64,000 nucleotides of DNA from NCBI RefSeq assembly GCF_015679325.1, contig NZ_JADPVI010000001.1:1-64000 (forward strand). Direction: 5' to 3'. A program made the position numbers and the translations under genes. Source of the stretch: Kaistella gelatinilytica. GTDB lineage: Bacteria > Bacteroidota > Bacteroidia > Flavobacteriales > Weeksellaceae. This document shows, piece after piece, positions 9,446 to 17,848 of this stretch; the stretch's first letter is position 1; the number at the start of each line of letters is the position of its first letter. Below the pieces are notes generated by a model. It was not told where the DNA came from. It did no database searches and was given only the letters and a program-made list of their open reading frames with translations.

Positions 9446-10384
9446 ATGAAATATATAATTTTTCTTTCAGCCTTTTTTTTGATATTGAATTGTAGTAAAA
9501 CTAAAACGGATAAAAATATGGATACAAAAATAGCAGCAGTTCCTCAAAGCAAACAAATTACCTATGCAATTGAGGCGCACTCAAATATCCCCATTATATT
9601 ATATATAAATGATATAAAGGTGTCAGAACTTAATACACCTTTAAATTCCACAATTGATATAAATCCCTACATATTACAAAATGGAACGTATAAAATAAAA
9701 TTAGTGTTAAATCCTGTGTTCCGAACAGCGGATCTAACATTAAGCCCAAATGATATAAATTCTGTAAAACTTTCATTTGGAAGTTACTTTAGAAATAAAA
9801 AAACAGATGACATCTCTGATTATAAAATGGATAAAGTTCTGTCAATTAATGCCCCAGAAGGTGATGTGCCATATTTTGAGCAGGAATGGGAATTACAAGT
9901 AAATGATTTACCATACCAAGTTGAAGGCTGGAGTAAAGGACAGGATTTGTCTAAAATCGATAAAAAAGTATTAGAAAGTAAAGTAGTATCTTTTTATGAA
10001 AAATTACGAACTATTTTGAATAATGGAGATGGAAAATCTTATGACAAATTATGGACTCAGGCAGACAAAGAACTACCCCTATATAATTATAGCGGTATAG
10101 ATCAGATTGCTAAATTAAAATCAGTAACGATAGATGATGTAGAAAATAATTGTAAAGATACAATGGTACCTTTAGAAGACTATGAATTAAAATTGTATGG
10201 TGGTGGAAAATTAGTTGCTCTCGAAAGAAAGAATCACACGATGTCATTTAATAATAAATCACCACTAGATATCAAAGGTTGGAGTCCGTTAATTAGTAAA
10301 GGAGAATTATCTGGTGCTGCAGATTATCCAATTCTTTTATATCTTCCACAAGCAAGTAGAGATTTTGTAATCATCCGTAAGTAA
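9446..10384 (+). CDS. lipoprotein, candidate immunity protein of effector A
   Basis: 312 residues. The N-terminal signal ends in a lipobox (LILNC, Cys16), so it should be lipidated and membrane-anchored facing the periplasm. The mature part begins with a beta-rich domain (KQITYAIEA, then IILYINDIKVSE, then TPLNSTIDIN). A C-terminal domain follows, with an aromatic-rich start (VPYFEQEWELQVNDLPY). It begins 1 nt after effector A. A truncated, frameshifted paralog follows immediately (10385-10829), and a distant paralog with a nonsense codon lies at 25941-26714. Multiple copies around one toxin are typical of immunity gene expansion. No Pfam family is claimed. Confidence 0.65.
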   Translation: MKYIIFLSAFFLILNCSKTKTDKNMDTKIAAVPQSKQITYAIEAHSNIPIILYINDIKVSELNTPLNSTIDINPYILQNGTYKIKLVLNPVFRTADLTLSPNDINSVKLSFGSYFRNKKTDDISDYKMDKVLSINAPEGDVPYFEQEWELQVNDLPYQVEGWSKGQDLSKIDKKVLESKVVSFYEKLRTILNNGDGKSYDKLWTQADKELPLYNYSGIDQIAKLKSVTIDDVENNCKDTMVPLEDYELKLYGGGKLVALERKNHTMSFNNKSPLDIKGWSPLISKGELSGAADYPILLYLPQASRDFVIIRK

Positions 10385-10829
10385 ATGAAGAATTTGGTTT
10401 TACTTAATTCTCTGTTTTTACTTATTTCTTGTAGTGGTCCAGATAAAAAGGAAATTCCTCAGGAAAAACAAATTACATACTCTATTGATGCTGCCGCAAC
10501 TATACCAGTAATAATTTATTTTAATGATATTAAAATATCAGACGAAAACACACCCCTTAACGAAAGTGTAGATCTAAATGCATATGCTTTAAAAAACGGT
10601 AAATATAAAGTCAAAATTCAAATTCTTCCTGTATTTAGAAGAGGTGATACTAAAGTTAGTCCGGAAGATATTAAATCTTGCAAGTTTAGTCTTGTGAGTT
10701 TTGTAAGAAATAAAGAAAATCAAGACAGATTATAATATCATCACGCAACTACCAATAAAAATCCCAGATATACCGGTTCCTTATTTTGAACAAAAATGGG
10801 AAGTTGATCTCATAAAATTACCGAATGTT
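10385..10829 (+). pseudogene. truncated, frameshifted copy of the 9446-10384 lipoprotein
   Basis: The intact reading frame gives 116 residues (10385-10735) with lipobox LLISC, and aligns with the first ~120 residues of the neighbour (KQITYSIDA, YFNDIKISD, LNAYALKNG). After a frameshift near 10715-10725 the homology resumes in another frame (TDYNIITQLP, then VPYFEQKWEVDL) and then stops at 10827-10829. The last ~190 codons of the family are missing. It is therefore a decayed tandem duplicate rather than a new small gene, although the 116-residue lipoprotein could still be made. Confidence 0.75.
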
Positions 10830-11132
10830 TAAAAAAAATGGCTTACTTGAGATTCTTTCCGCCTTTGTATTTTTGTTATTTCTATTGTTCAGTTTAAACT
10901 ATTATCGAAGTGATAATTTTAAAATCCCTACATGTGGCAAAAGCCATCGTGGAATGATCACTTCAATTGAAAGTAGCCAGGTGAATTATCAGAACGTTAC
11001 TATTACGTAATTAAATCATTAGAAGGCAAATATGATTTTACCTTTTCAGTTGAATCCTTTTTATTTATGGTTGTGTTTGGATTGATCTTGATCCTATCTG
11101 GATTTTTTTTAATAAGATTTATCAAGAATTAA
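10825..11132 (+). pseudogene. frameshifted small membrane protein remnant
   Basis: The first frame gives 61 residues (10825-11010) with one TM segment (LSAFVFLLFLLFSLNYY) and then a soluble stretch (GMITSIESSQVNYQ). It ends at a stop, after which a different frame continues with EGKYDFTFSVESF, a second TM segment (LFMVVFGLILILSGFFLI) and a natural stop at 11130-11132. Together these read as one ~100-residue two-TM protein interrupted by a frameshift near 11005-11025. It overlaps the end of the preceding lipoprotein remnant. The family is not recognised. Confidence 0.55.
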
Positions 11133-11597
11133 AAAATTATCTGCATTAGATAATTTTGAGGTGAATCCTTATTCAAATGGTAAAATGGTCTCGCTTACAA
11201 GAACAGATTCCGACAGTTAATATGAATCTGTATTGCAAGCCAAATTAAATGTTAATAGCACACAAATATAGGCTCCGGTTTTGTAAAGTAGCAAAAGGGA
11301 AAGCCTGAAGTATTTGTAAATACTAAATGGAAAAAAGAAGCTGGCATTATTCTTAAAATTTATCCAACCGTTAAGTGGAGAATAACAGCTAACTTTTTTC
11401 AAAAATTCTCCGGGAAATGATTAGATTTTACTGACGATGGTACTTTCACAATACCGCAAAAAAAGAATTTCAGGTTATATAAAAAACAATATATTTTTTT
11501 TAAATTATGATTTTTATTTTTTGAAATATGATTCTAAAAATATTAATTAAATACTGTAGTATTTTTTAGTTTTAAATTTAAGAGATATATTTAAACA
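11133..11597 (+). other. 465-nt non-coding stretch with decayed sequence
   Basis: No open frame longer than ~60 codons reads forward, and stops are dense in all three plus frames. Short peptides in the first part (VNPYSNGKMVSLTRTDSDS) suggest this is the tail of the decayed membrane protein gene, but no match can be named. The last 130 nt are nearly pure A/T and probably hold the promoter of the GIDE-LemA-3TM operon. No clear TAnnTTTG element was found. Confidence 0.4.
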
Positions 11598-12383
11598 TTG
11601 GAATCAAAAACAAATAAAACGCAAAAAATAGTCCTGGCAATTCTGGGGCTGTTTTTTTTGTTTTTTATCTACATCATCCTGTGGTTTATTTTTAAAGATA
11701 ATATGCCATTTCACACGTATTTGCAATATTTGTCTGACAATTTTGATTACTTTGCTAAAAAGATAGTTTTTGCATTACCGTTATTTATAATCTCAGTTTT
11801 ATCATTCTTCTTACTTCGCTCAACACCAACAAAACGATTTCTTCGTTTACAGGCATCACTGTCGACCTCCAGGATAAAATCTGTTGCCATGGGCTTGGTA
11901 GAAGTGGAAGGAGTCACGATGATGGAAGATTTTTTTATCTCGCCGGTTGGTAAGGAAAAATGCATTGGTTATGAATATCGGGTAGAAACCGTTTACAGAG
12001 ATTCTGATGGCAAAGATTCGTACAGGCTGTTTAAAAAAGAAAATTTGTGCAAAGATTTTTTTATAAAAGATGATACAGGAAGTATTTTAGTCAAACCAAA
12101 TGGTTTAGAATTTATTTTTTTCGAGAGTACAAATGTGAAAAGAATAAATAACGAAAGGCATACGGAAACACTTTTAAAAGAAAATCGCGAAGTATTTTTG
12201 GTCGGTAAAGCAAATTCTGACGAAGGAAAATTTTTTATTGAGAAAGATCCATACTATAAAATATTAGGTATAACTTTTTCGGACGGAATTTCAATTTGGA
12301 ATAAATATAATCCACTTTTCAAATCTTTTGTAGCAACCTGTTTTCTTATTTTGGTCGCTATTGCCATTATACTATTGTACTGA
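11598..12383 (+). CDS. GIDE-domain membrane protein, cassette A
   Basis: 261 residues, starting at a TTG; the paralog in cassette B starts with ATG at the equivalent place, and no closer ATG keeps the first TM. Two N-terminal TM helices (about 9-30 and 50-72) precede a soluble domain (about 85-235) and a C-terminal TM (about 240-260). The soluble part fits the GIDE pattern known from eukaryotic MUL1/Mulan and its bacterial relatives: SVAMGLVEVEGV, then FISPVGKEKCIGYEYRVE, then IKDDTGSILVKPNG, with a final helix. In bacteria such proteins often neighbour LemA, as here (TGATG overlap with the next gene). The C-terminal RING finger of eukaryotic Mulan is absent. Its role in a T6SS island is unknown; membrane stress sensing or immunity are possible. 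Confidence 0.75.
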   Translation: MESKTNKTQKIVLAILGLFFLFFIYIILWFIFKDNMPFHTYLQYLSDNFDYFAKKIVFALPLFIISVLSFFLLRSTPTKRFLRLQASLSTSRIKSVAMGLVEVEGVTMMEDFFISPVGKEKCIGYEYRVETVYRDSDGKDSYRLFKKENLCKDFFIKDDTGSILVKPNGLEFIFFESTNVKRINNERHTETLLKENREVFLVGKANSDEGKFFIEKDPYYKILGITFSDGISIWNKYNPLFKSFVATCFLILVAIAIILLY

Positions 12384-12907
12384 TGAATAATATAACCTCC
12401 ACTTTAATAATAATAATTTTATCTGCATCATTTCTTTTTTATGTAATAGGGATTTATAATAAATTGGTAATGCTAAAAAATAATGTTGAAAAAGCTTTTT
12501 CCAATATAGATGTTATTCTGAAACAGCGGGCAGACGAAATCCCTAATCTCGTAAGTGTAGTAAAAGGGTATAAAATATACGAACAAGAATTATTAACAAA
12601 ATTGGTTGAGTTGCGCAGCTCCTATGCTACATCCCAAACCAGCAATGAAAAGACAATGATCTCTAATAATACTTCAAAAGCATTGTCCCAAATATTTGCT
12701 GTTTCTGAAAATTATCCTGAATTATTGGCAAATAAAAATTTCTTAGAATTACAATTTAGAATTTCTAACCTGGAAGATATTGTTGCAGACAGAAGGGAGT
12801 TTTTTAATGAAAATATTTCAATCTATAACATCGCAGTGAAGGAATTTCCCACCATTATTTTTGCGAAGCTTTTTAATTATAGAGAAAAAAATTTTTTAAA
12901 AATTTAA
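12383..12907 (+). CDS. LemA family protein, cassette A
   Basis: 174 residues. One N-terminal TM (about 5-24) is followed by the LemA helical domain. Diagnostic segments are LKNNVEKAFSNIDVILKQRADEIPNLV, quoted in parts here as NVEKAFSNIDVILKQRA (about 32-48), VSVVKGYKIYEQELL, VSENYPELLANKNFLELQ-type AVSENYPELLANKNF, and the closing RREFFNENISIYN plus FPTIIFAKLFNY. LemA proteins are N-out membrane-anchored four-helix bundles of uncertain function. The start codon overlaps the stop of the GIDE gene, and the 3-TM gene starts 9 nt downstream. Paralogous to 25029-25589. Confidence 0.9.
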   Translation: MNNITSTLIIIILSASFLFYVIGIYNKLVMLKNNVEKAFSNIDVILKQRADEIPNLVSVVKGYKIYEQELLTKLVELRSSYATSQTSNEKTMISNNTSKALSQIFAVSENYPELLANKNFLELQFRISNLEDIVADRREFFNENISIYNIAVKEFPTIIFAKLFNYREKNFLKI

Positions 12908-12916
12908 AGGTTAAAA

Positions 12917-13285
12917 ATGGATGCTTATTTTAACAACATAATATATTATTTAAACCAAGGTTCGGAAATAGTCATTTTTTGGGCAATGATTGCACCGCTT
13001 GTTTTTCTTTTATTTTTAGTAATTGCAGACAAATTATTGAAAAAGTTTACTAAAAAGTCATATCTGCTTCATGCACTTGTATATACCACTTTATTCACTT
13101 TCTTTTTTGGCACTTTTGGGATCTTAATTCTCTTCTTCATCACAGATGAAAACGGTGAAAAATTGGCTTTGTGTTGGCTTGCAATTTTTATGGGGATGTT
13201 AGTCTTCTCCCTTTTAAAAACCAATTCAATAACTAAAATGTTTGTGGATTGGTCTAAAATCATTCAGAAACAGAAAAAGAAATAA
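12917..13285 (+). CDS. three-TM membrane protein of the GIDE-LemA trio, cassette A
   Basis: 122 residues with three hydrophobic helices at about 20-40, 52-75 and 84-102. It is strongly similar along its length to the protein at 25570-25938; shared features include a TLLFTFFFGTFGILILFFITDENG-like segment (quoted here as FTFFFGTFGILILFFITD) and a C-terminal FVDWSKII. No known family. It is the third gene of the GIDE-LemA unit, 9 nt after LemA and 2 nt before the WG-repeat lipoprotein. The conservation of the trio across both cassettes suggests the three membrane proteins work together. Confidence 0.75.
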   Translation: MDAYFNNIIYYLNQGSEIVIFWAMIAPLVFLLFLVIADKLLKKFTKKSYLLHALVYTTLFTFFFGTFGILILFFITDENGEKLALCWLAIFMGMLVFSLLKTNSITKMFVDWSKIIQKQKKK

Positions 13286-13287
13286 AA

Positions 13288-14169
13288 ATGAAAAAAATAT
13301 TAATAGCATCGATTCTCATAATTTCAATTGGTAGTTGCTCCCAGAAAAAAAATAATAAAATTGCTGGTGAGTCATCTGACAGCAAAAAGACCCAAATCAA
13401 AGGCGAAAATCAAAAAGATGGTTTGTATAAAACTTTTGAAAATGATGATCACAAATATGGCATTATTGATGAGAAAGGAAATATAGTTATTGAACCCAAC
13501 TATGATGGTCTCGAAAAAAGAAGTGATTTTTATTATTTAACACATGCTGATAATAAAAAAGATAATTTTGTTTGGCTTGATGTTCAAAATAAGAAACTGA
13601 TCATCCTGCCAAAATTTGCAGAATATCATTTAAATATTAAAAATAATATTGATGTTGTGTATGATAACGATCAAAAAATGGGTGTTGTTCAAAATGGAAG
13701 TAAGATTATCATTCCTTTTATCTATCAAAGTATAGAAAAGTTTGGAAAGCATATTTTTGCAAAAAATGTAGAAACGAGTTCAGTAGATCTCTTTGATGAT
13801 GCTCTAAAAAAAATTGATGATCATGTAGCCCTTAAAGATGCAATTCTATTATCTGATCAAAGCAAATTAGTTGTTGTAACGGATCTGAAGGATAAAATGG
13901 GCATTATGAATTTTGACCTTAAATTGGTTGTGCCCTTTGAATACAGCAGTATCGTTCCCTACACCTTCGACGATAAATATTTCATTATTTCTAAAAAAAA
14001 TATTGAAGGTAAACCGCTCTTTGGTATAATGGATGATAAATTTAACATCATTATTCCTTTAACCTACGATTTTATTGATGAGAGCGACAGTGCAGAAAAA
14101 GAATTAGATGTGACAGAGGGAAAATCTACAATTTCTGTTTTATTTACAGATTTTATTAAGAAAAAATAA
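13288..14169 (+). CDS. WG-repeat lipoprotein
   Basis: 293 residues with a lipobox (IGSC, Cys17). It contains about four WG-type repeats: KYGIIDEKGNIVIEPNYD (about 56-73), KMGVVQNGSKIIIPFIYQ, KMGIMNFDLKLVVPFEYS and LFGIMDDKFNIIIPLTYD. WG repeats fold as beta hairpins in a solenoid and are common in Bacteroidota surface proteins, usually as protein-binding modules. It starts 2 nt after the 3-TM gene and so belongs to cassette A's operon. Cassette B has no equivalent: its corresponding place holds a broken lipoprotein (25941-26714). An accessory immunity or binding role is inferred. Confidence 0.75.
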   Translation: MKKILIASILIISIGSCSQKKNNKIAGESSDSKKTQIKGENQKDGLYKTFENDDHKYGIIDEKGNIVIEPNYDGLEKRSDFYYLTHADNKKDNFVWLDVQNKKLIILPKFAEYHLNIKNNIDVVYDNDQKMGVVQNGSKIIIPFIYQSIEKFGKHIFAKNVETSSVDLFDDALKKIDDHVALKDAILLSDQSKLVVVTDLKDKMGIMNFDLKLVVPFEYSSIVPYTFDDKYFIISKKNIEGKPLFGIMDDKFNIIIPLTYDFIDESDSAEKELDVTEGKSTISVLFTDFIKKK

Positions 14170-14395
14170 AAGTGTTTTTAATCATGGCACCAAGCTAAAT
14201 AAAGCTTTTAATAAAGCCTTAAGAAATACCGTTGTTGAAATTTGCAAATTCTTTTGCAAGTGAACAACACTCTATTTCATTTCATTAACTTCCTTTGATC
14301 AAAAAAGGAAGACGATGAGTAATATCACTTTTTAGAGAGTCCAGTCTATAAATGGGTATATTTATTAGTCCGATACAAAAAAAAACTAAAAATGG

Positions 14396-15499
14396 ATGAG
14401 AAAATTTCCGAATCTAAAAAATATCCTTCTGATCATATACAACATTGTCATCTTTTCTTGCCAACAACACAGTAGCATGAAGAGATTTAAATACAACACA
14501 GGGAGTTCATGTCCGTCATATTACGGTATTACGACTTATGAACAGATAATGTATTCAGATAGTGACGAGATGATTATGATAGATGGAGTAGGTTCTTTGC
14601 GCTCGCCGTGGGGCGATGGTGGAGTAACTTTTATAAAAAATTCGCCGTCGGAAAATCCAGTACCCAAGATACTAAAGTTAGGCTACTATTCCGATACTGA
14701 AGATCAATTTTATGAAGGTGAGTTTCAACTTCCAAGTCAGGATATAGAAAAGTTTCTGGAAGAAAAGTCTACAAATTCTGGCGGTAAATCGCAGAATATG
14801 ATTGAGCATAAATATGATAGAATTGAGATTGGTGTGGCACTTGGAGGAATGATCGTGGTTTGGATGAAGGGTGAAGGTGAACAGAGAGAATTGGGAAAAT
14901 ATAAGGCGAAAATAGTGAAACATCATTGGCAAGATATTTTTGATAACGGAACAAGAGAAGAGGAGGTTAAGTATAATCTTGAAAAAGTTTTTACCAATAA
15001 GGTTAAAGAAGAAGTTTTAAACAAAACGTTACCAATTGATCTATGGGAGAAATACCGCGAGAAATTTTCCTGGAATTACAGGGTGAATGTTCCAGAAAAT
15101 GCAATTGTGAATTCAGTATATTTTAATATGATCAATGCAGAAGCCGAAACAAATAATCAAACCACCAACGCTGATAAGCCTTCAAAAAGAGCGGTGCCTT
15201 ATCAAGCGGAAATCATTTGGACTTTAAACGGGAAAAGATATGAATCAAGAATTATTTTCGCAGAAGGTGAAAATTATTATAACACCATCTACAAAGGAAC
15301 GATTGCCAGTAGCGACAATCCTTATCCTGCGGACCTAACAAAAGAAGAGACTTTTCAAAACTTCAAGAAAATGAAACCAGATCACCCTGCAGAATTAATT
15401 TTTAATCTTACCTCCAATAGAGAAATTGGTGTTAATTTAAAACAAGAAAGTATTAATGTTAACATTAGAAAAATAACAGGAAAAACCTTTCAACAGTAA
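14396..15499 (+). CDS. DUF2931 family lipoprotein
   Basis: 367 residues with a lipobox-like IFSC (about Cys22). Features of DUF2931 are visible: the GGVTFIKN/WGDGG block near 65-75, a beta strand LKLGYYSDTEDQFYEGEFQLP (quoted in part: EDQFYEGEFQLP, about 101-112), an IGVALGGMIVVWMKG block (about 144-158) and a C-terminal helical region. It is followed 1 nt later by a second DUF2931 protein. DUF2931 genes frequently accompany Bacteroidota T6SS loci. A role as periplasmic immunity or accessory protein is inferred. The start codon is the second of two overlapping ATGs (14392 and 14396). Confidence 0.7.
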   Translation: MRKFPNLKNILLIIYNIVIFSCQQHSSMKRFKYNTGSSCPSYYGITTYEQIMYSDSDEMIMIDGVGSLRSPWGDGGVTFIKNSPSENPVPKILKLGYYSDTEDQFYEGEFQLPSQDIEKFLEEKSTNSGGKSQNMIEHKYDRIEIGVALGGMIVVWMKGEGEQRELGKYKAKIVKHHWQDIFDNGTREEEVKYNLEKVFTNKVKEEVLNKTLPIDLWEKYREKFSWNYRVNVPENAIVNSVYFNMINAEAETNNQTTNADKPSKRAVPYQAEIIWTLNGKRYESRIIFAEGENYYNTIYKGTIASSDNPYPADLTKEETFQNFKKMKPDHPAELIFNLTSNREIGVNLKQESINVNIRKITGKTFQQ

Positions 15500-15500
15500 A

Positions 15501-16532
15501 ATGAAGTATTTCAATTATAGTATTATCTTATTTCTAATAATTTTAAATTTCCCATTGAGTTGCCAAACAAAAATGGAAAAATATGAATGGTTGCCAACCG
15601 CTAATGCTCCAGAGCTTTACCCAACTTATATTCACGATGGCCATTTTTACTTAGAAGATGGCGGTAGTGTTTATATACCTACTGCCGGTATTAATCAGGG
15701 TGGCTGGGGTAATTCTGGCTCTACCCACACACAAGGTGAAGACTTAAAATCTCTGCCAATTAAAATGGATATTACTTGGGCCTCCTATATTGAGAAGAAA
15801 TTCTATACAGGCAGTTGGGATATGCCCATTGATCTTTTAAAAAATCTTTTTGAAAAAGGCACTATCGATTGGCGAACTGGCAAGGCCTCAAATTATAACG
15901 AAATCATAGTTAACTGTGCGCCAGGAGGTATGGTGGTAGTTTGGGTTTATGGTAATGACCAACAAAAAGAAGTGGCTCGCTTTCAAGCAAAGGAAACTAA
16001 AGTAGAAATGAAAGATTTAGTTCCTGCAAATCCCAATCTTTCTTATGAACAATATTTTGATGTAGAGGATGCGGTTCCTGAGGCTTATCAGAATATTAAA
16101 AAGAAAGGCGTCCGATTCGATATTTTTGACCTTTACAGGAAAAAATACAAATGGCGCGCAATAACTGAAATTCAGGGTCATAAATTAATGAATATAGGGT
16201 TTAATTTGTTTAATGGAGAAGAAGAAACTATTTTCAACAAAAATATTGATGAGCCTATAATAGAAAATCCTATCAAAGAAAGAGCTATACCCAAAAAGCT
16301 TAATTTTATTTTTGAAGATAATAAAAAGAATCAAACAGTTTTTGAAGTAAAACGCTTTGACGAAGAAGAAATTTTTGGCTTATTCAACCAAGCAGATTCC
16401 AGCGAGCCTATAGAAATAATTTTACGAATGAACGAGGATTTTTCTAATCGAAAACTAATTTTTAAACAAGGAGCAAAAGAAATTCCTATTAAGAATATAG
16501 ATTTTCAGAATATCTGGAAATATGAAAATTAG
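15501..16532 (+). CDS. DUF2931 family lipoprotein
   Basis: 343 residues with a lipobox (PLSC, about Cys21). It is a canonical DUF2931 protein: YEWLPTANAPELYP near the start, IPTAGINQGGWGNSG, LPIKMDITWASYIEKKFYTG (in part: LPIKMDITWASY), LLKNLFEKG and CAPGGMVVVWVYG. It is adjacent to and probably co-transcribed with the more divergent DUF2931 protein upstream. Downstream (16526-16663) lies a short open remnant in another frame. Function is unknown; it is exported and probably membrane-anchored. Confidence 0.8.
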   Translation: MKYFNYSIILFLIILNFPLSCQTKMEKYEWLPTANAPELYPTYIHDGHFYLEDGGSVYIPTAGINQGGWGNSGSTHTQGEDLKSLPIKMDITWASYIEKKFYTGSWDMPIDLLKNLFEKGTIDWRTGKASNYNEIIVNCAPGGMVVVWVYGNDQQKEVARFQAKETKVEMKDLVPANPNLSYEQYFDVEDAVPEAYQNIKKKGVRFDIFDLYRKKYKWRAITEIQGHKLMNIGFNLFNGEEETIFNKNIDEPIIENPIKERAIPKKLNFIFEDNKKNQTVFEVKRFDEEEIFGLFNQADSSEPIEIILRMNEDFSNRKLIFKQGAKEIPIKNIDFQNIWKYEN

Positions 16533-16663
16533 AAAAATATGCAGATAATTTGGTTAATAGTCTCAAACATTATACACTAGAAAGCATTGCGCAAAATTCT
16601 GAAACCAGAGATTTATTTAAAGAAGAAGACCGTCAGTATTTAATCAAAAAATTATATTTTTAA
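16526..16663 (+). pseudogene. 44-codon C-terminal remnant of an unidentified gene
   Basis: Immediately after the DUF2931 stop, a different frame stays open for about 44 codons without a start codon and encodes a hydrophilic helical peptide (LEKYADNLVNSLKHYTLE, then EEDRQYLIKKLYF) before a natural stop. This reads like the intact tail of a gene whose front was deleted by recombination within the island. The parent family is not identified. Confidence 0.4.
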
Positions 16664-16684
16664 AATATTTAAAACAGTTGTTTA

Positions 16685-17002
16685 ATGTTTGTTCATACAC
16701 TAAAACGATTTATTTTTATAATTCTACCAATTTCGTTTTTGGGAGTCAAACAATTTGGAATTCATCAGAGTGGGGATAGTGGTATCGGCTTCGACGCACC
16801 ATTTTTTATATCATTATTCTTAATTGTAATATTCTACATCTTTATGATTTATGAAACGTTAAATTTTATTATTCTTAAAAAAAATATCTTTGCAGCTACA
16901 AATGCTATCTTAATGGTAATGACTGGGGGTATACTAGTCTTTCTCGCATCTGTAAAAAAAATAGAAGAAATTATGAAGTATTTTGAAAACCTAACGAAAT
17001 GA
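16685..17002 (+). CDS. small three-TM membrane protein
   Basis: 105 residues with three hydrophobic segments (about 9-22, 39-60 and 72-90), a short GIHQSGDSGIGFDAP loop after the first helix and a Lys-rich C-terminus. It overlaps the start of the next gene by 4 nt, so the two are co-transcribed and probably translationally coupled. No family recognised. By position it may be a membrane partner of the tandem lipoproteins that follow. Confidence 0.55.
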   Translation: MFVHTLKRFIFIILPISFLGVKQFGIHQSGDSGIGFDAPFFISLFLIVIFYIFMIYETLNFIILKKNIFAATNAILMVMTGGILVFLASVKKIEEIMKYFENLTK

Positions 17003-17838
17003 AAAAAATAGTATCAATAATTATTTTGTTATTAATAAGTTTAATACAATGCCAGAACATGAAAAAAGAAAATATAGACGTATCGGAAGCCATTATAAAA
17101 GTAGATTTATGCGGAATAACCTACAAAGGCGAAAAATTAGAAATGGGTACACCAATAGAAGATTGGATAAAAGTATTAGGAAAACCCAGCCGAGATACAG
17201 ATTTGGCTTTTGTTTGGGATGATTTAGGAATCGCTATTGATGATTGGCAAAATAACGATAAAAAAGTTACCGGATTGTATATTTTCTTTCTCAATTTAGA
17301 CAGTCCCGACGCTAATGAGCAAATGCTTAATCATGCTAGAGATTGGGAGTCGGGAGAACATATTATTGCTAGGATTATGAAAGAAGATAACATTCCGATG
17401 TCAAATGAATTGAAAGAAAAATTAAAAAAATTCAATCGTGAAAATGCATTAAAGAAAAAGAATTACATCTACCCCTTCAAAGTTTACCAAGGCGTAGTTG
17501 ATCTTCACGGTTTTCCTGTAAAAGAAGGAATGAAGATCAAAGAAATCAATTCTTATCGTGGAAAAAATCCTTCCATAGAAAAATTTGGTTATGTGGACGA
17601 TGATATCGATGGAGTGAATGATTCTGGTAACACCACCGAAACTTTTGGTGGAGATTACCGCGCCCCAGGAAATGAATGTAAAGATGGCAGACTGCAATAT
17701 TACGAAGTAACCTATACCGCGACTCAAAACCTGGAATATTTAAGAATCGGATACGAATCCAAAGAAGATTATGAGGGCAGAAAACAAATGCAAGCAGATT
17801 ATGAACAAAGGATAAAAGAAGAAAAGAAAGCTAAATAA
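16999..17838 (+). CDS. tandem lipoprotein, copy 1
   Basis: 279 residues with a signal peptide and lipobox (LIQC, about Cys19). The mature protein opens with IIKVDLCGITYKGEKLEMG and continues with a LYIFFLNLDSPDANEQ segment and HARDWESGEH. It then has a C-terminal half with VYQGVVDLHGFPVKEGMKI and a calcium-loop-like VDDDIDGVNDSGN (acidic, about residues 205-217). It is closely related to copy 2 (17849-18700), and a third decayed copy follows. The family name is not known to me. Tandem arrays of such lipoproteins next to T6SS cargo suggest immunity or envelope-protection functions, but this is inference. Confidence 0.7.
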   Translation: MKKIVSIIILLLISLIQCQNMKKENIDVSEAIIKVDLCGITYKGEKLEMGTPIEDWIKVLGKPSRDTDLAFVWDDLGIAIDDWQNNDKKVTGLYIFFLNLDSPDANEQMLNHARDWESGEHIIARIMKEDNIPMSNELKEKLKKFNRENALKKKNYIYPFKVYQGVVDLHGFPVKEGMKIKEINSYRGKNPSIEKFGYVDDDIDGVNDSGNTTETFGGDYRAPGNECKDGRLQYYEVTYTATQNLEYLRIGYESKEDYEGRKQMQADYEQRIKEEKKAK

Positions 17839-17848
17839 ATTATCAAAA

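Noticed and set aside
14289-14311. Hairpin CTTCCTTT / AAAGGAAG
   Set aside because: An 8-bp stem without a T-run on the plus strand; too weak to call a terminator.
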